This document shows positions 25,525 through 33,500 of a stretch of 36,257 nucleotides of DNA, piece by piece. The notes below the pieces were generated by a model that was not told the origin of the DNA, searched no databases, and saw only the letters and a list, made by a program, of their open reading frames with translations. Position 1 is the first letter of the stretch; each line of letters opens with the position of its first letter. Made by a program: the position numbers and the translations under genes. Origin of the DNA: Hallella mizrahii (GTDB lineage Bacteria; Bacteroidota; Bacteroidia; Bacteroidales; Bacteroidaceae); assembly GCF_009695775.1 (NCBI RefSeq), contig NZ_VUNG01000041.1, positions 1 to 36,257 of the forward strand. Reading direction: 5' to 3'.

Positions 25525-28404
25525 CTATTCTATCGCTTGACGCAGTCTGCCGACGGCTGCGTTGATCATATCTTTTGTGCCACTGCCGTCAGAGACATAG
25601 CGTACGACCATCTTTCCATAAGCAACAGCTTTGCGGAGCGTGTCAGAGGAGGATTCGTCAATATTGCCTGCTCGTCGTAGCAATGCTGTTAGCGGTTGTA
25701 GGTCTTCGATCTCGGCTAAGTTGCCAGGACGCATGGTATTGATTGCCTTGTTGAGGGTTGCCGTAACAGACTCCAGTTCGTCCTCTTTGATATTCTTCAG
25801 ATTCGTTTCTATGATCTTCTGTGCAGCAGAGATGGCGCTTCCTAAGCGTTGGAAGCCATGTGGAGCCCAAGGCGCGTAATCGGGAACTTTCTTTGTCAGA
25901 CTGTTCCATCGTGTCTGTTCTTCGACGCGTTCTGTAGCAATGGCAATCAATGATTGCAGTTCGGCAATGGCTTGTGATTTGTTTTTTTGAGTATGATTCT
26001 TGCCATAGGAGCCAGCGAATTGAAGTCGGTAATAATGTGTAGAATTGTGATTGCGATAGTAATCCGGCTCAAAGATCTTGTTGCCGAGTTTTAGCGTGAA
26101 GAGATTCCCCTTGTCAGTTGTGGGCTGAAGTTGATCAAGTTTTGGATCGAGACTCAGTGTAGCTTGATGCCATGTGGTAGCCCCAGTGCCCGTCATAGCC
26201 AAAGGACCATACATGATAACGCCTGTCCATGCTGCTTTCAGAGGAGTGCCGTCATTACTTGCTACTTCCGCCGGCAGTTTGTCAGGACCATACTCTATGT
26301 GTTTCGTAAAGGGCATGATCACCTCCACTTTGTCTGCTTGGGTCCAGTGGCGATATGGTATCGTTGCATAAGAACTGGGTTGATAGTGGCGTGCGATACT
26401 TTTCCCATTGAGTAGAATACGGAAGCCTTCGGTAGCCCAGTAAGGGATGCGAAGTTTTAAGGCGAAGTCTCCTTCACCATTGACTATGTGTATAGTGGAA
26501 CTTTGTGCCGGCCATGTGCAGTCTTGCTCAATAGTCAGATGCTTGTCACGCCATTGCAACGTGGTCGGCATGTAGAGTCCAATCCACAGTGTACTGTCAT
26601 TATGGAAATAAGTAGCCTGCTGATATTTGGTATGGTTCTCGGAGCCAGTGCCTCCACAGCAAGTCGATTGGGGAGTCTCATTGCCGAATGGTTTGGTGGC
26701 GTTGAGGCCAACAGCATACTGGTATGTGGTCTCATATTTATTGGGATTGAGAGAGCCTACTATCTGATTATACAAGCCGCGCTCGTAATAGTCCAAGTAA
26801 CTTGCGTTGTCTGGATCATATTCATTAAGGTCCTTCGTCAGTTTCAGAAGATTGTACGTACAGCAGGTTTCGTTGAGCTCTGGGTTGGCCTGAGCCTCAC
26901 CTTCTTGCATACCATTGGTAGCCATTGAGAGGATTTGCGTATATGGTTGACGAAACATCTCACCGTTGCCCACACCTCCCGTAGCATACATGTAGCGGCC
27001 TTGAACGAGATTCCAGAAGTTTTGCGCGATACGATAATAGTAAGGTTGGTGGTTGCTTTTGTAAGAGCGCAAGGCTCCGATGATCATCGGAATATGCTGG
27101 TTGGCATGGCGTGTGCGAATGTCGTCAATGTTCTTGGCCAAAGGATCAAAGAACTTAGGAGCATCAAAGCAGTTGGCAGCTTCTAAGAGATGAGCTTTGT
27201 CTGTACTGTCTGTAACCATTTCGGAGAGTCTTGACAGGCTTTCTGCCATTCCGCCAACTTCACCGGCAATGTACATATCCCACATTTCATAGCGGTTTCC
27301 CGGCTTGGCACGTCGTTCTGCTTGTGTTCCGTCCTTTTTGACATAGGTGCGATAGTGCATACGATTCCACACCCACAGCCCCATGTCTTTGGCTATGAGC
27401 AAGGCTTTGTCGGCTATATTCTTATCGTCGAAGTAGGTGGCAATGTCAATGAGGCCGGCAAGTTGTTTGTGTATCGAATAGTATGGTGCCCACACCCAGT
27501 CTGAATTGTTGTAAGGCCGGTACATTTCTATTAAGGCACAATGTTGTGCTGGTATGGCATTGAGATAACCATAGCCATACTTTTCCGGGTGCTTCTTATA
27601 ATTGTCGAAATCAGCCCATGTGCCTTTCATGTTCCGAAGTTCGTTTTCTGGCGCAAAGTCTCTTGCCTCCCAATAACGACCTAAAGAGTCATTCCATACA
27701 AAAGTCTTCTCTTGACATTGGCGGAGCTCGTTGACCATGCGGGTAATGTTGGCTCGGAGAATAGCCTTTTGTTGGGGATTCTTGGTGACAGCATACGCTT
27801 GAGCTATTGCAGACATGTAGTGGCCGGAGCCGTGTCCTTTCAGTTTTGTGTCGGGTGAGTCCCAGCCATCAGACCGTTTATACCCTTCAATAGGTAAACT
27901 ATAGGTGTCGCGATAATTGTACAGTTGTTGCGTCACGTCCCATGAACATATTTCATTCAATGCTTCGTCACGATTATGAGTGAGTCGGTTGATGCCATTA
28001 ATAGTAATGTCGGAAAGAGGGAAAGTTTGGGCTATAGTATGCTGTGGTATAGCGGAGACATGGTCTACAACCTTAATGCTTGCGGTGACAGGAAAACCGT
28101 TATCGGTTGTCTCGTCGCCAACAATATATCCCTTGAGTTGATATTGGCTTCCTGCCGGATGTCTTTGGACATCGGCTTCGTCTTGTTCTGTGGAAAGAGG
28201 AAAGTTTGACCATTTCACTTGCCGATACTCAGAATATCCGTCCCGATAAGTGACCCAAATACGGTTGGGCACACAAGGTGAAGTTCCAGCGGGGCAATTC
28301 ACTACTATAGGGGCAACCTTCTTGATCGTGCGTGGCATTGACAGGACCACCAGCGGGCTGGTTGCCAAAGCAAAGACTATGATGATGCGTCTGGAAAGTT
28401 TCAT
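25525..28404 (-). CDS. GH146-like beta-L-arabinofuranosidase (DUF1680 family), multidomain
   Basis: A 959-residue secreted enzyme of the beta-L-arabinofuranosidase superfamily (GH127/GH146). The signal peptide is followed by a bacterial Ig-like domain at ~30-112 (RIWVTYRDGYSEYRQVKW, GSQYQLKGYIVG). The (alpha/alpha)6 catalytic domain starts near 130, with GHGSGHYMSA at 190-199. The zinc/thiolate site is visible: Glu512-Thr-Cys514 in NETCCTYNLLKL and Cys582-Cys583 in STCCGGTGSENH, the second pair providing the cysteine nucleophile known from GH127. The C-terminal ~120 residues are helical (FIVAR-like). The Ig-like front and HGSGHY motif favour GH146 over GH127. First gene of the GH146-SusC-SusD operon. 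Confidence 0.9.
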   Translation of the reverse strand: MKLSRRIIIVFALATSPLVVLSMPRTIKKVAPIVVNCPAGTSPCVPNRIWVTYRDGYSEYRQVKWSNFPLSTEQDEADVQRHPAGSQYQLKGYIVGDETTDNGFPVTASIKVVDHVSAIPQHTIAQTFPLSDITINGINRLTHNRDEALNEICSWDVTQQLYNYRDTYSLPIEGYKRSDGWDSPDTKLKGHGSGHYMSAIAQAYAVTKNPQQKAILRANITRMVNELRQCQEKTFVWNDSLGRYWEARDFAPENELRNMKGTWADFDNYKKHPEKYGYGYLNAIPAQHCALIEMYRPYNNSDWVWAPYYSIHKQLAGLIDIATYFDDKNIADKALLIAKDMGLWVWNRMHYRTYVKKDGTQAERRAKPGNRYEMWDMYIAGEVGGMAESLSRLSEMVTDSTDKAHLLEAANCFDAPKFFDPLAKNIDDIRTRHANQHIPMIIGALRSYKSNHQPYYYRIAQNFWNLVQGRYMYATGGVGNGEMFRQPYTQILSMATNGMQEGEAQANPELNETCCTYNLLKLTKDLNEYDPDNASYLDYYERGLYNQIVGSLNPNKYETTYQYAVGLNATKPFGNETPQSTCCGGTGSENHTKYQQATYFHNDSTLWIGLYMPTTLQWRDKHLTIEQDCTWPAQSSTIHIVNGEGDFALKLRIPYWATEGFRILLNGKSIARHYQPSSYATIPYRHWTQADKVEVIMPFTKHIEYGPDKLPAEVASNDGTPLKAAWTGVIMYGPLAMTGTGATTWHQATLSLDPKLDQLQPTTDKGNLFTLKLGNKIFEPDYYRNHNSTHYYRLQFAGSYGKNHTQKNKSQAIAELQSLIAIATERVEEQTRWNSLTKKVPDYAPWAPHGFQRLGSAISAAQKIIETNLKNIKEDELESVTATLNKAINTMRPGNLAEIEDLQPLTALLRRAGNIDESSSDTLRKAVAYGKMVVRYVSDGSGTKDMINAAVGRLRQAIE

Positions 28405-28438
28405 AATGAGTGCTTTTACATTTTTTTAATTCTGTTCG

Positions 28439-28446
28439 CAAAATTA
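28439..28446 (-). promoter_or_regulatory. -7 element (TAATTTTG) of the GH146-susCD operon
   Basis: On the minus strand TAATTTTG lies 34 bases before the GH146-like ATG. No TTTG exists at -33; instead a repeat pair (28477-28506) begins 30 bases upstream, typical of an activator-dependent promoter. Confidence 0.7.
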
Positions 28447-28476
28447 AGAGAAATAACGTTTGGCACCCGGAAAAAT

Positions 28477-28506
28477 CGTCTAAATTTAATACAAAAATCG
28501 TCCAAA
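28477..28506 (-). promoter_or_regulatory. Candidate operator: direct repeats of TTTrGACGAT, 22-base period
   Basis: Read on the minus strand, TTTGGACG (28499-28506) and TTTAGACG (28477-28484) are both followed by ATTTTT and start 22 bases apart (two helical turns). The proximal copy ends exactly 30 bases before the -7 element. The same pair, period and distance recur upstream of the GH127 gene (36034-36063). Candidate binding site of the AraC-type domain of the divergent hybrid regulator. Confidence 0.72.
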
Positions 28507-28513
28507 ACATTCA

Positions 28514-28540
28514 TTTAGACGATAATGTTATATTTGGACG
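28514..28540 (+). promoter_or_regulatory. Candidate operator of the hybrid regulator gene itself
   Basis: On the plus strand TTTAGACG (28514-28521) and TTTGGACG (28533-28540) repeat with a 19-base period, 25 bases before the -7 element of the regulator gene. They mirror the pair that faces the GH146 operon, suggesting autoregulation through a weaker, differently spaced site. Confidence 0.55.
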
Positions 28541-28565
28541 CAATACTTATTTCCTCTTTTTTGTG

Positions 28566-28573
28566 TACCTTTG
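28566..28573 (+). promoter_or_regulatory. -7 element (TACCTTTG) of the hybrid regulator gene
   Basis: TACCTTTG is 25 bases before the ATG at 28599. A TTTG at 28533-28536 is too far upstream (29-base spacer) to be the -33 element and belongs to the repeat pair. Confidence 0.6.
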
Positions 28574-28598
28574 TGCTATCCAAGACCTAACTATATAC

Positions 28599-31500
28599 AT
28601 GATGAGAACAATCTTTGGGAGAATGATGTGGATTGTCGTGGCATTGCTTGGCTGGGCAGTGACAGGCAATGCAGCAGAAGCGTTGACCGGCATGACGACG
28701 ATGCCGGGCTGTGCTGTGGCTACGTTGGGATTGCCCTATCGCAGTCTGACGATGGAGGAAGGATTGCGGTCCAACACCGTGCGCGCTCTGTTGCAGGACC
28801 GTGACGGCTTCATCTTCATGGGCACCGACAATGGACTGTGTCGCTACGACGGCCATGCAGTCACCTATTATTATAATCCCCTGCGCAGCTCCGACCCCTT
28901 TGTCTCTACTCTTCACGCATATGGTAATGGGTTGCTCGTGGGAACAAGCAGCGGACTGTGCTATTTCGATTGCCGTACCGAGCAGTTCTCTTCCTTTCTT
29001 CCCCGCATCAAGACGACGGTAAACCAAGTCGTAGACGACCGCGACGGCAACCTCTGGATCTGCACGCAACGGCAGGGCGTGTTCCGTTATAACAAGCGGA
29101 CACATGACCTCCGGCAATATTCTTTTCCACAAAACGGTGGTGACATCCGTGCTCTCTGCATTGGCATCGACAATCAGGTGTGGGCCTACACCTCCAATGG
29201 ACATCCCTGGCTCTATCGGCTCAACAAAGCGAGCCAACGGTTTGTGCCCGCAGGGATGGGACATGCGTCGTTTGATGGCGGTGGCATGAGCATTCTACAA
29301 GACAACGACGGCACGCTGTGGCTGGGCTCATGGTCTCATGGACTGTTTTGTATGGACATCGATGGATCGTTGAAGCAGATCATCAATCCTACACTGACGG
29401 GTGTGGGACAACACATCCACTCCTTATTATATATAGCCCCCCATACTCTGCTCATCGGCTGTGATGATGGGCTGATCCGCTACGATATCCTCACGAAAAG
29501 ATGGATCCGCTATCCTGAAAGTGCAAGCAACAGCAATGTATCGAATGACGACCGCTTTGTCTATGCCGTCATCCGCGACCGTGAGGGTGGGCTGTGGTAT
29601 GGCACGTTCTATGGTGGCGTGAAATATATCTCGCCCGTCAGTCATCGCTTCACCAGCTTTTCGGCTTCGGTAGGTCAGCGCGGCAACGTGGTGGGACGTT
29701 TCTGTGAAGACGGCATGGGTCACGTGTGGATAGGCAGTGACGACGGAGGCCTTTCTTGTTATTCGCTAAGCCATCATGCCATGGAGTCCTTTCCAGCCCA
29801 GCAGCGTCTGTCCACACTCAACGTCCATGCACTGTGGGCGGAGAGCAATGCCTTGTGGATTGGAACCTATAGCGACGGCATCCTGCGCATGGATATCAGC
29901 AGCGGCAGCGTCACGGCAGTAGGCGGCGCGGGTGAGCACGCCGTGAATAGTTGCTATGCACTGATGCGCGACTCTCGGCACCGGTTGTGGGCAGGGACGA
30001 TGGAGGACATACGGGCCTATGACGAGAAAGCCCGTCAGTTCCGTCCCGTATGCCATACGGGAGTGCTGACACTGGACATCGACGAGGATCGCAAAGGCAA
30101 TCTTTGGTTCTCCACGCAAGGAGCAGGCCTCTATCGGCTGGACGCCCGCACGGGTCGTTTCCACCACTATATGCCCTCCCAAACAGAAGGCTCGCTGCCT
30201 TCGTCGCAGGTAAACAACATCGACATCGATGAGCGGGGACAGTTGTGGATCGCCACAAGTGACGGACTCTGCTACTATGACGCACGCCACGACCGCTTTC
30301 ACCGGGTGGACATTGCCGTGCCTACTCAGGAGATAAACAGTGTGGTCTGTGATGGCTATACGCTTTGGCTTGGTACCACGCTGGGACTGGTGCGCTATAT
30401 CCCCGGCGAGCCCACACGTATCTTCAACCGCTACGATGGCTTGGTCAGCAATCAGTTTCAGCCCAATGCTGCCTTGAAAGCCTCAGACGGCAGTCTGTTC
30501 TTCGGCACCGTGAAAGGCTTCAGCACCTTCTCGTCCTATACGATACAGCTCAACCGCATGGCACCTCGCGTGTTCATCACAGCATTATCGGTTCTCAACC
30601 AGCCACAGCGCGTCGGATCGAAACTGCTGCCTGAGGCTTTGGACGACATCCGGCAGTTGGACTTAGGCTACAAGGACAATATGTTCACACTGACCTTTTC
30701 GGCACTGAGCTATTGCGCGCCGGAAAAGAATCGCTTTGCTTATCGTCTCGATGGTTTTGACAAAGACTGGATCGAGGCGGGCAACCGTCATACTGCCACC
30801 TATACCAATCTGCCCGCAGGGACTTATACGTTCCGTGTCAAAGCCACCAACAACGACGGCATCTGGAGCCGTGAGGAAGCGCGACTGGTTATCGTGGTGC
30901 ATCCGCCATTTTGGTGGTCGCTGCCTGCCAAGCTGTTTTATCTGGCTGTGCTGCTACTCCTTATTTATTATTACACTCAACTCAGATTGCGCCGTGCCGA
31001 GCGTCGTCACCAGCGCGAGATGCAGCGGCTCAGTGAACAGAAGGCCGCCGAGGTGCGTGAGTCGCGCTTGCGCTTCTTCACGATGATCGCCCACGAGATA
31101 CGCACGCCGGTCACGCTGATCATCGGACCTTTGGAGAAGCTGATGCAGAAAAAGGAGGCGAGGGCGTCCGACGACTTGAACATCATCGACCGCAATGCTC
31201 ACCGGCTCTTGGAACTCGTCAATCAGCTGCTCGACTTCAACAAAGTGGAGCATGGCTTCGAACTTCACTTCGAGCGTCAGTCCATTGCGGCTATCATGCA
31301 TGCCGTGGCCGAGCGTTTCCGTCCCTCCATGGAGCAACGGGGCATCACTCTCGACGTGACTTATCCGCCACAGGATTTTCTTGCCGTCGTAGACGCGGAA
31401 GGACTGACAAAGATCATCAGTAACCTGATGACCAACGCCACGAAATACACCCGTGACCGCGTTGCTCTTTGCTGCCATGTCGATGCGGCTGCCGGCTGCT

Positions 31501-32597
31501 ACACGATCAGCGTGGAGGACAACGGCATGGGTATCAGCCAAGAGAACCGCGAGAAGATCTTCCGTCCTTTCTTCCAGGCCAAGGACAACAAGCCGGGCAC
31601 AGGTATCGGCCTTTCCATCGTGCACAACCTTGTGGAGGCACACGACGGTGAGATCAAGGTGGAGTCGGAACCCGGACGAGGCACACGCATGATTGTGAAA
31701 CTGCCTGTTACGCCTTTGCCGGCGATGACTGGTCTCACGGAGAAGACGGTCAAAGCTGTGAAAGTCGACGGCGAGGCGAAAGAGACAAAAGCGGGAACTG
31801 CTGCTGATGAGAAGACGGTGGTTGAGGCGAAGAATCAGAAAGAAGAGTGTGCACAGCAAGAGACGGTGCTCATCGTGGAGGACGATCCCGATATGAGCCA
31901 TTATATCGCGAAGAACTTCCAACCTCATTATCAGGTGCTGACGGCGGGCGACGGACGTGAGGCGCTCGACGTCTTGTCAACACATGCCGTGACGTTGATT
32001 GTCAGTGACTGGATGATGCCGGAGATGGACGGAGCGGCACTGTGCCGCAGCGTACGAGCCGATGCCCGTTGGAGCCACATCCCCTTCATCATGCTTACGG
32101 CCAAGACCGATGATGCCAGCAAGACGGAGAGCATGGACTGTGGTGCCGACGCTTTCATTGAAAAGCCTTTCTCCATGCAGTATCTCGAAGCTTGTATCCG
32201 CAACATGATTGCCATGCGTCGTCGCCTGATGCAGCGTTTTGCCGCCACGCCCACTGAGCCAGTACCAGAGTTGGCCAAGGCACCGAAGGACAATGCGCTG
32301 TTGCGACAAATGAATGAGATCATAGAGGAGAACATGGGCAATTCTGACTTCAACGTGCAAATGCTGGCCGAGCGACTCAACATCAGTCGTTCGGGGCTTT
32401 TTGCCAAGGTGAAGGCGATCACCGACATCACACCCAACGAGATGATCCAGATCGTCCGTCTGCGCAAGGCTGCCCGTCTGCTCAAGACCAAACAGTACCA
32501 TGTCTCAGAGGTTGCCTATCAGGTGGGCTTCAACAATCCGTCTTATTTCTCAAAGTGCTTCCAAAAGCAGTTTGGAATGAAGCCGGGGGAATATTAG
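28599..32597 (+). CDS. Hybrid two-component system regulator (HTCS) of the polysaccharide utilisation locus
   Basis: A 1332-residue one-protein signalling system. A signal peptide (IVVALLGWAVTGNA) precedes a periplasmic two-bladed propeller sensor built of Reg_prop repeats (for example DGFIFMGTDNGLCRYDG, GNLWFSTQGAGLYRLD). A Y_Y_Y domain lies at ~690-755 (FAYRLDGFDKDWIEAG), and a transmembrane helix near 780-796 (LFYLAVLLLLIYYY). A histidine kinase follows with phospho-acceptor His832 (IAHEIRTP) and ATP-binding VEDNGMGI and PGTGIGLSIV. The receiver domain has Asp1137 (IVSDWMMPEMDG), and a C-terminal AraC helix-turn-helix (LAERLNISRSGLFAKVKAIT, EVAYQVGFNNPSYFSKCF) completes it. The frame extends upstream to 28410, but the promoter at 28566 and the signal peptide fix the start at the ATGATG of 28599/28602. 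It probably senses an arabinose-containing oligosaccharide. Confidence 0.95.
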   Translation: MMRTIFGRMMWIVVALLGWAVTGNAAEALTGMTTMPGCAVATLGLPYRSLTMEEGLRSNTVRALLQDRDGFIFMGTDNGLCRYDGHAVTYYYNPLRSSDPFVSTLHAYGNGLLVGTSSGLCYFDCRTEQFSSFLPRIKTTVNQVVDDRDGNLWICTQRQGVFRYNKRTHDLRQYSFPQNGGDIRALCIGIDNQVWAYTSNGHPWLYRLNKASQRFVPAGMGHASFDGGGMSILQDNDGTLWLGSWSHGLFCMDIDGSLKQIINPTLTGVGQHIHSLLYIAPHTLLIGCDDGLIRYDILTKRWIRYPESASNSNVSNDDRFVYAVIRDREGGLWYGTFYGGVKYISPVSHRFTSFSASVGQRGNVVGRFCEDGMGHVWIGSDDGGLSCYSLSHHAMESFPAQQRLSTLNVHALWAESNALWIGTYSDGILRMDISSGSVTAVGGAGEHAVNSCYALMRDSRHRLWAGTMEDIRAYDEKARQFRPVCHTGVLTLDIDEDRKGNLWFSTQGAGLYRLDARTGRFHHYMPSQTEGSLPSSQVNNIDIDERGQLWIATSDGLCYYDARHDRFHRVDIAVPTQEINSVVCDGYTLWLGTTLGLVRYIPGEPTRIFNRYDGLVSNQFQPNAALKASDGSLFFGTVKGFSTFSSYTIQLNRMAPRVFITALSVLNQPQRVGSKLLPEALDDIRQLDLGYKDNMFTLTFSALSYCAPEKNRFAYRLDGFDKDWIEAGNRHTATYTNLPAGTYTFRVKATNNDGIWSREEARLVIVVHPPFWWSLPAKLFYLAVLLLLIYYYTQLRLRRAERRHQREMQRLSEQKAAEVRESRLRFFTMIAHEIRTPVTLIIGPLEKLMQKKEARASDDLNIIDRNAHRLLELVNQLLDFNKVEHGFELHFERQSIAAIMHAVAERFRPSMEQRGITLDVTYPPQDFLAVVDAEGLTKIISNLMTNATKYTRDRVALCCHVDAAAGCYTISVEDNGMGISQENREKIFRPFFQAKDNKPGTGIGLSIVHNLVEAHDGEIKVESEPGRGTRMIVKLPVTPLPAMTGLTEKTVKAVKVDGEAKETKAGTAADEKTVVEAKNQKEECAQQETVLIVEDDPDMSHYIAKNFQPHYQVLTAGDGREALDVLSTHAVTLIVSDWMMPEMDGAALCRSVRADARWSHIPFIMLTAKTDDASKTESMDCGADAFIEKPFSMQYLEACIRNMIAMRRRLMQRFAATPTEPVPELAKAPKDNALLRQMNEIIEENMGNSDFNVQMLAERLNISRSGLFAKVKAITDITPNEMIQIVRLRKAARLLKTKQYHVSEVAYQVGFNNPSYFSKCFQKQFGMKPGEY

Positions 32598-32618
32598 AGA
32601 GCCTTGCAGCCTGGTGGG

Positions 32619-32930
32619 CTATAAGATAGATACAGACACCCTTCTGCCTAATCCGTTGAAAATACGGAAGAGAGTAGAAAGTTGAACGTCAGCATGTCCA
32701 TTTTCTATTTTGGAGATATAGCTTTTCTTTGTTCCTATTCGATCTGCAAGTTGTTCTTGTGTCAGGCCTGCTCTCTTGCGCTCTTCTTTAAGACATTCGG
32801 CTAAGCAAAAGGCTTGCGCATCGTCTTCATACTGGTCTCGCGCTGGTGTACCGACCTTTCCATACTCGGCATTAAGCAAGTCATCAAAGGTCTTTGCTTC
32901 CATAATGGCTTGTTTCTTATTTGCATCCAT
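32619..32930 (-). CDS. HigA-type antitoxin, XRE-family helix-turn-helix
   Basis: A 103-residue protein with an XRE/Cro-type helix-turn-helix in its C-terminal half (LTQEQLADRIGTKKSYISKI, ENGHADVQLSTLFRIFNGLG). The N-terminal half (TFDDLLNAEYG...RDQYEDDAQAFCLAECLKEE) is the part that usually contacts the toxin. Start ATG at 32930 is preferred to 32954: it is preceded by AGGAGG at a nine-base spacing and lies one base after the toxin stop codon, whereas the longer version would overlap the toxin. It neutralises the HigB/RelE-like toxin encoded upstream and probably represses the pair. It is convergent with the hybrid regulator gene (21-base gap). Confidence 0.88.
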   Translation of the reverse strand: MDANKKQAIMEAKTFDDLLNAEYGKVGTPARDQYEDDAQAFCLAECLKEERKRAGLTQEQLADRIGTKKSYISKIENGHADVQLSTLFRIFNGLGRRVSVSIL

Positions 32931-32931
32931 A

Positions 32932-33288
32932 TTATAGTTCCTCCTTATTTTCAAAATATTCTTTCTTTAACTTTTCAGCCTTCTTAATTTCCTGTAACGG
33001 GGTTTTCTGTGTTTTCTTTTGGAATCCTTGAAACAGGACTACAACGGCACCTTTGTCCATACAACACAGAATTCGATAAATGTTTTTTTCATATTCCGTT
33101 CTTATTTCGTATATCCCATCGGTACCATCCAAGAGTTTGAAGAATTTTTTCGGAACGATGCGCTGTGTCTCAACTAATGACATAGAATAGTTGATTTTCC
33201 TTCGCACGGCTTCCGGTTGTTCTATATAGAATTCTTTGAAGTAATTCTTATAGAATAGAATCGTCCTTATCTTCTCCTGTTCTTTCAT
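32932..33288 (-). CDS. HigB/RelE-family toxin
   Basis: A 118-residue basic protein of the RelE/HigB superfamily, which in known members are ribosome-dependent mRNA nucleases. Seen here: RTILFYKNYFKEFYIEQPEAV at the start, KFFKLLDGTDGIYEIRTEYE and NIYRILCCMDKGAVVVLFQG in the core beta sheet, then FQKKTQKTPLQEIKKAEKLK, the C-terminal helix. The RTEYEKNIYRI and LFQGFQKKTQKTP segments are the standard signature of the HigB-type group. Toxin-first gene order with antitoxin directly after is the higBA arrangement. Its AT-rich composition differs from the GC-richer regulator and GH127 genes on either side, which suggests insertion. Confidence 0.88.
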   Translation of the reverse strand: MKEQEKIRTILFYKNYFKEFYIEQPEAVRRKINYSMSLVETQRIVPKKFFKLLDGTDGIYEIRTEYEKNIYRILCCMDKGAVVVLFQGFQKKTQKTPLQEIKKAEKLKKEYFENKEEL

Positions 33289-33292
33289 ACAG

Positions 33293-33317
33293 CAAAGTTA
33301 ATCAATTAATGATCATT
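33293..33317 (-). promoter_or_regulatory. Promoter and palindromic candidate operator of the toxin-antitoxin pair
   Basis: On the minus strand TAACTTTG (33293-33300) lies four bases before the toxin ATG, so the mRNA should have almost no leader. Just upstream is the perfect palindrome AATGATCATT (33308-33317), where an XRE-type antitoxin could bind and repress the pair. No -33 TTTG is present. Confidence 0.5.
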
Positions 33318-33416
33318 TTGTGCTTGTCATACTGTATTTTGTGAGTTAAATAATTAAAAATGGATTCTATGAGTGTGCATAGAATATGTGTTCATCATGT
33401 GTCGGTGCATAGTTAT

Positions 33417-33457
33417 AGCCCCTCCCTCTCTTTTTTAGGAAGAGTTGGAGAGGGGCT
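33417..33457. terminator. Probable terminator after GH127
   Basis: AGCCCCTC (33417-33424) and GAGGGGCT (33450-33457) form an 8-base-pair stem that can extend through CTCTC/GAAGAG pairs. It lies between the GH127 stop (33501) and the toxin gene. The 33458-33500 stretch is a T/C-rich CTTACTTCT-type simple repeat. Confidence 0.5.
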
Positions 33458-33500
33458 TAAACTTTACTTTTATTATTTCTTACTTTCTACTTCTTACTTC

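Noticed and set aside
28410..28598. N-terminal extension of the hybrid regulator
   Set aside because: The extension crosses the operator repeats and the -7 element; the signal peptide begins at 28599/28602.
32931..32954. Upstream start for the antitoxin
   Set aside because: It would overlap the toxin gene, and the internal ATG at 32930 has a well-placed AGGAGG.
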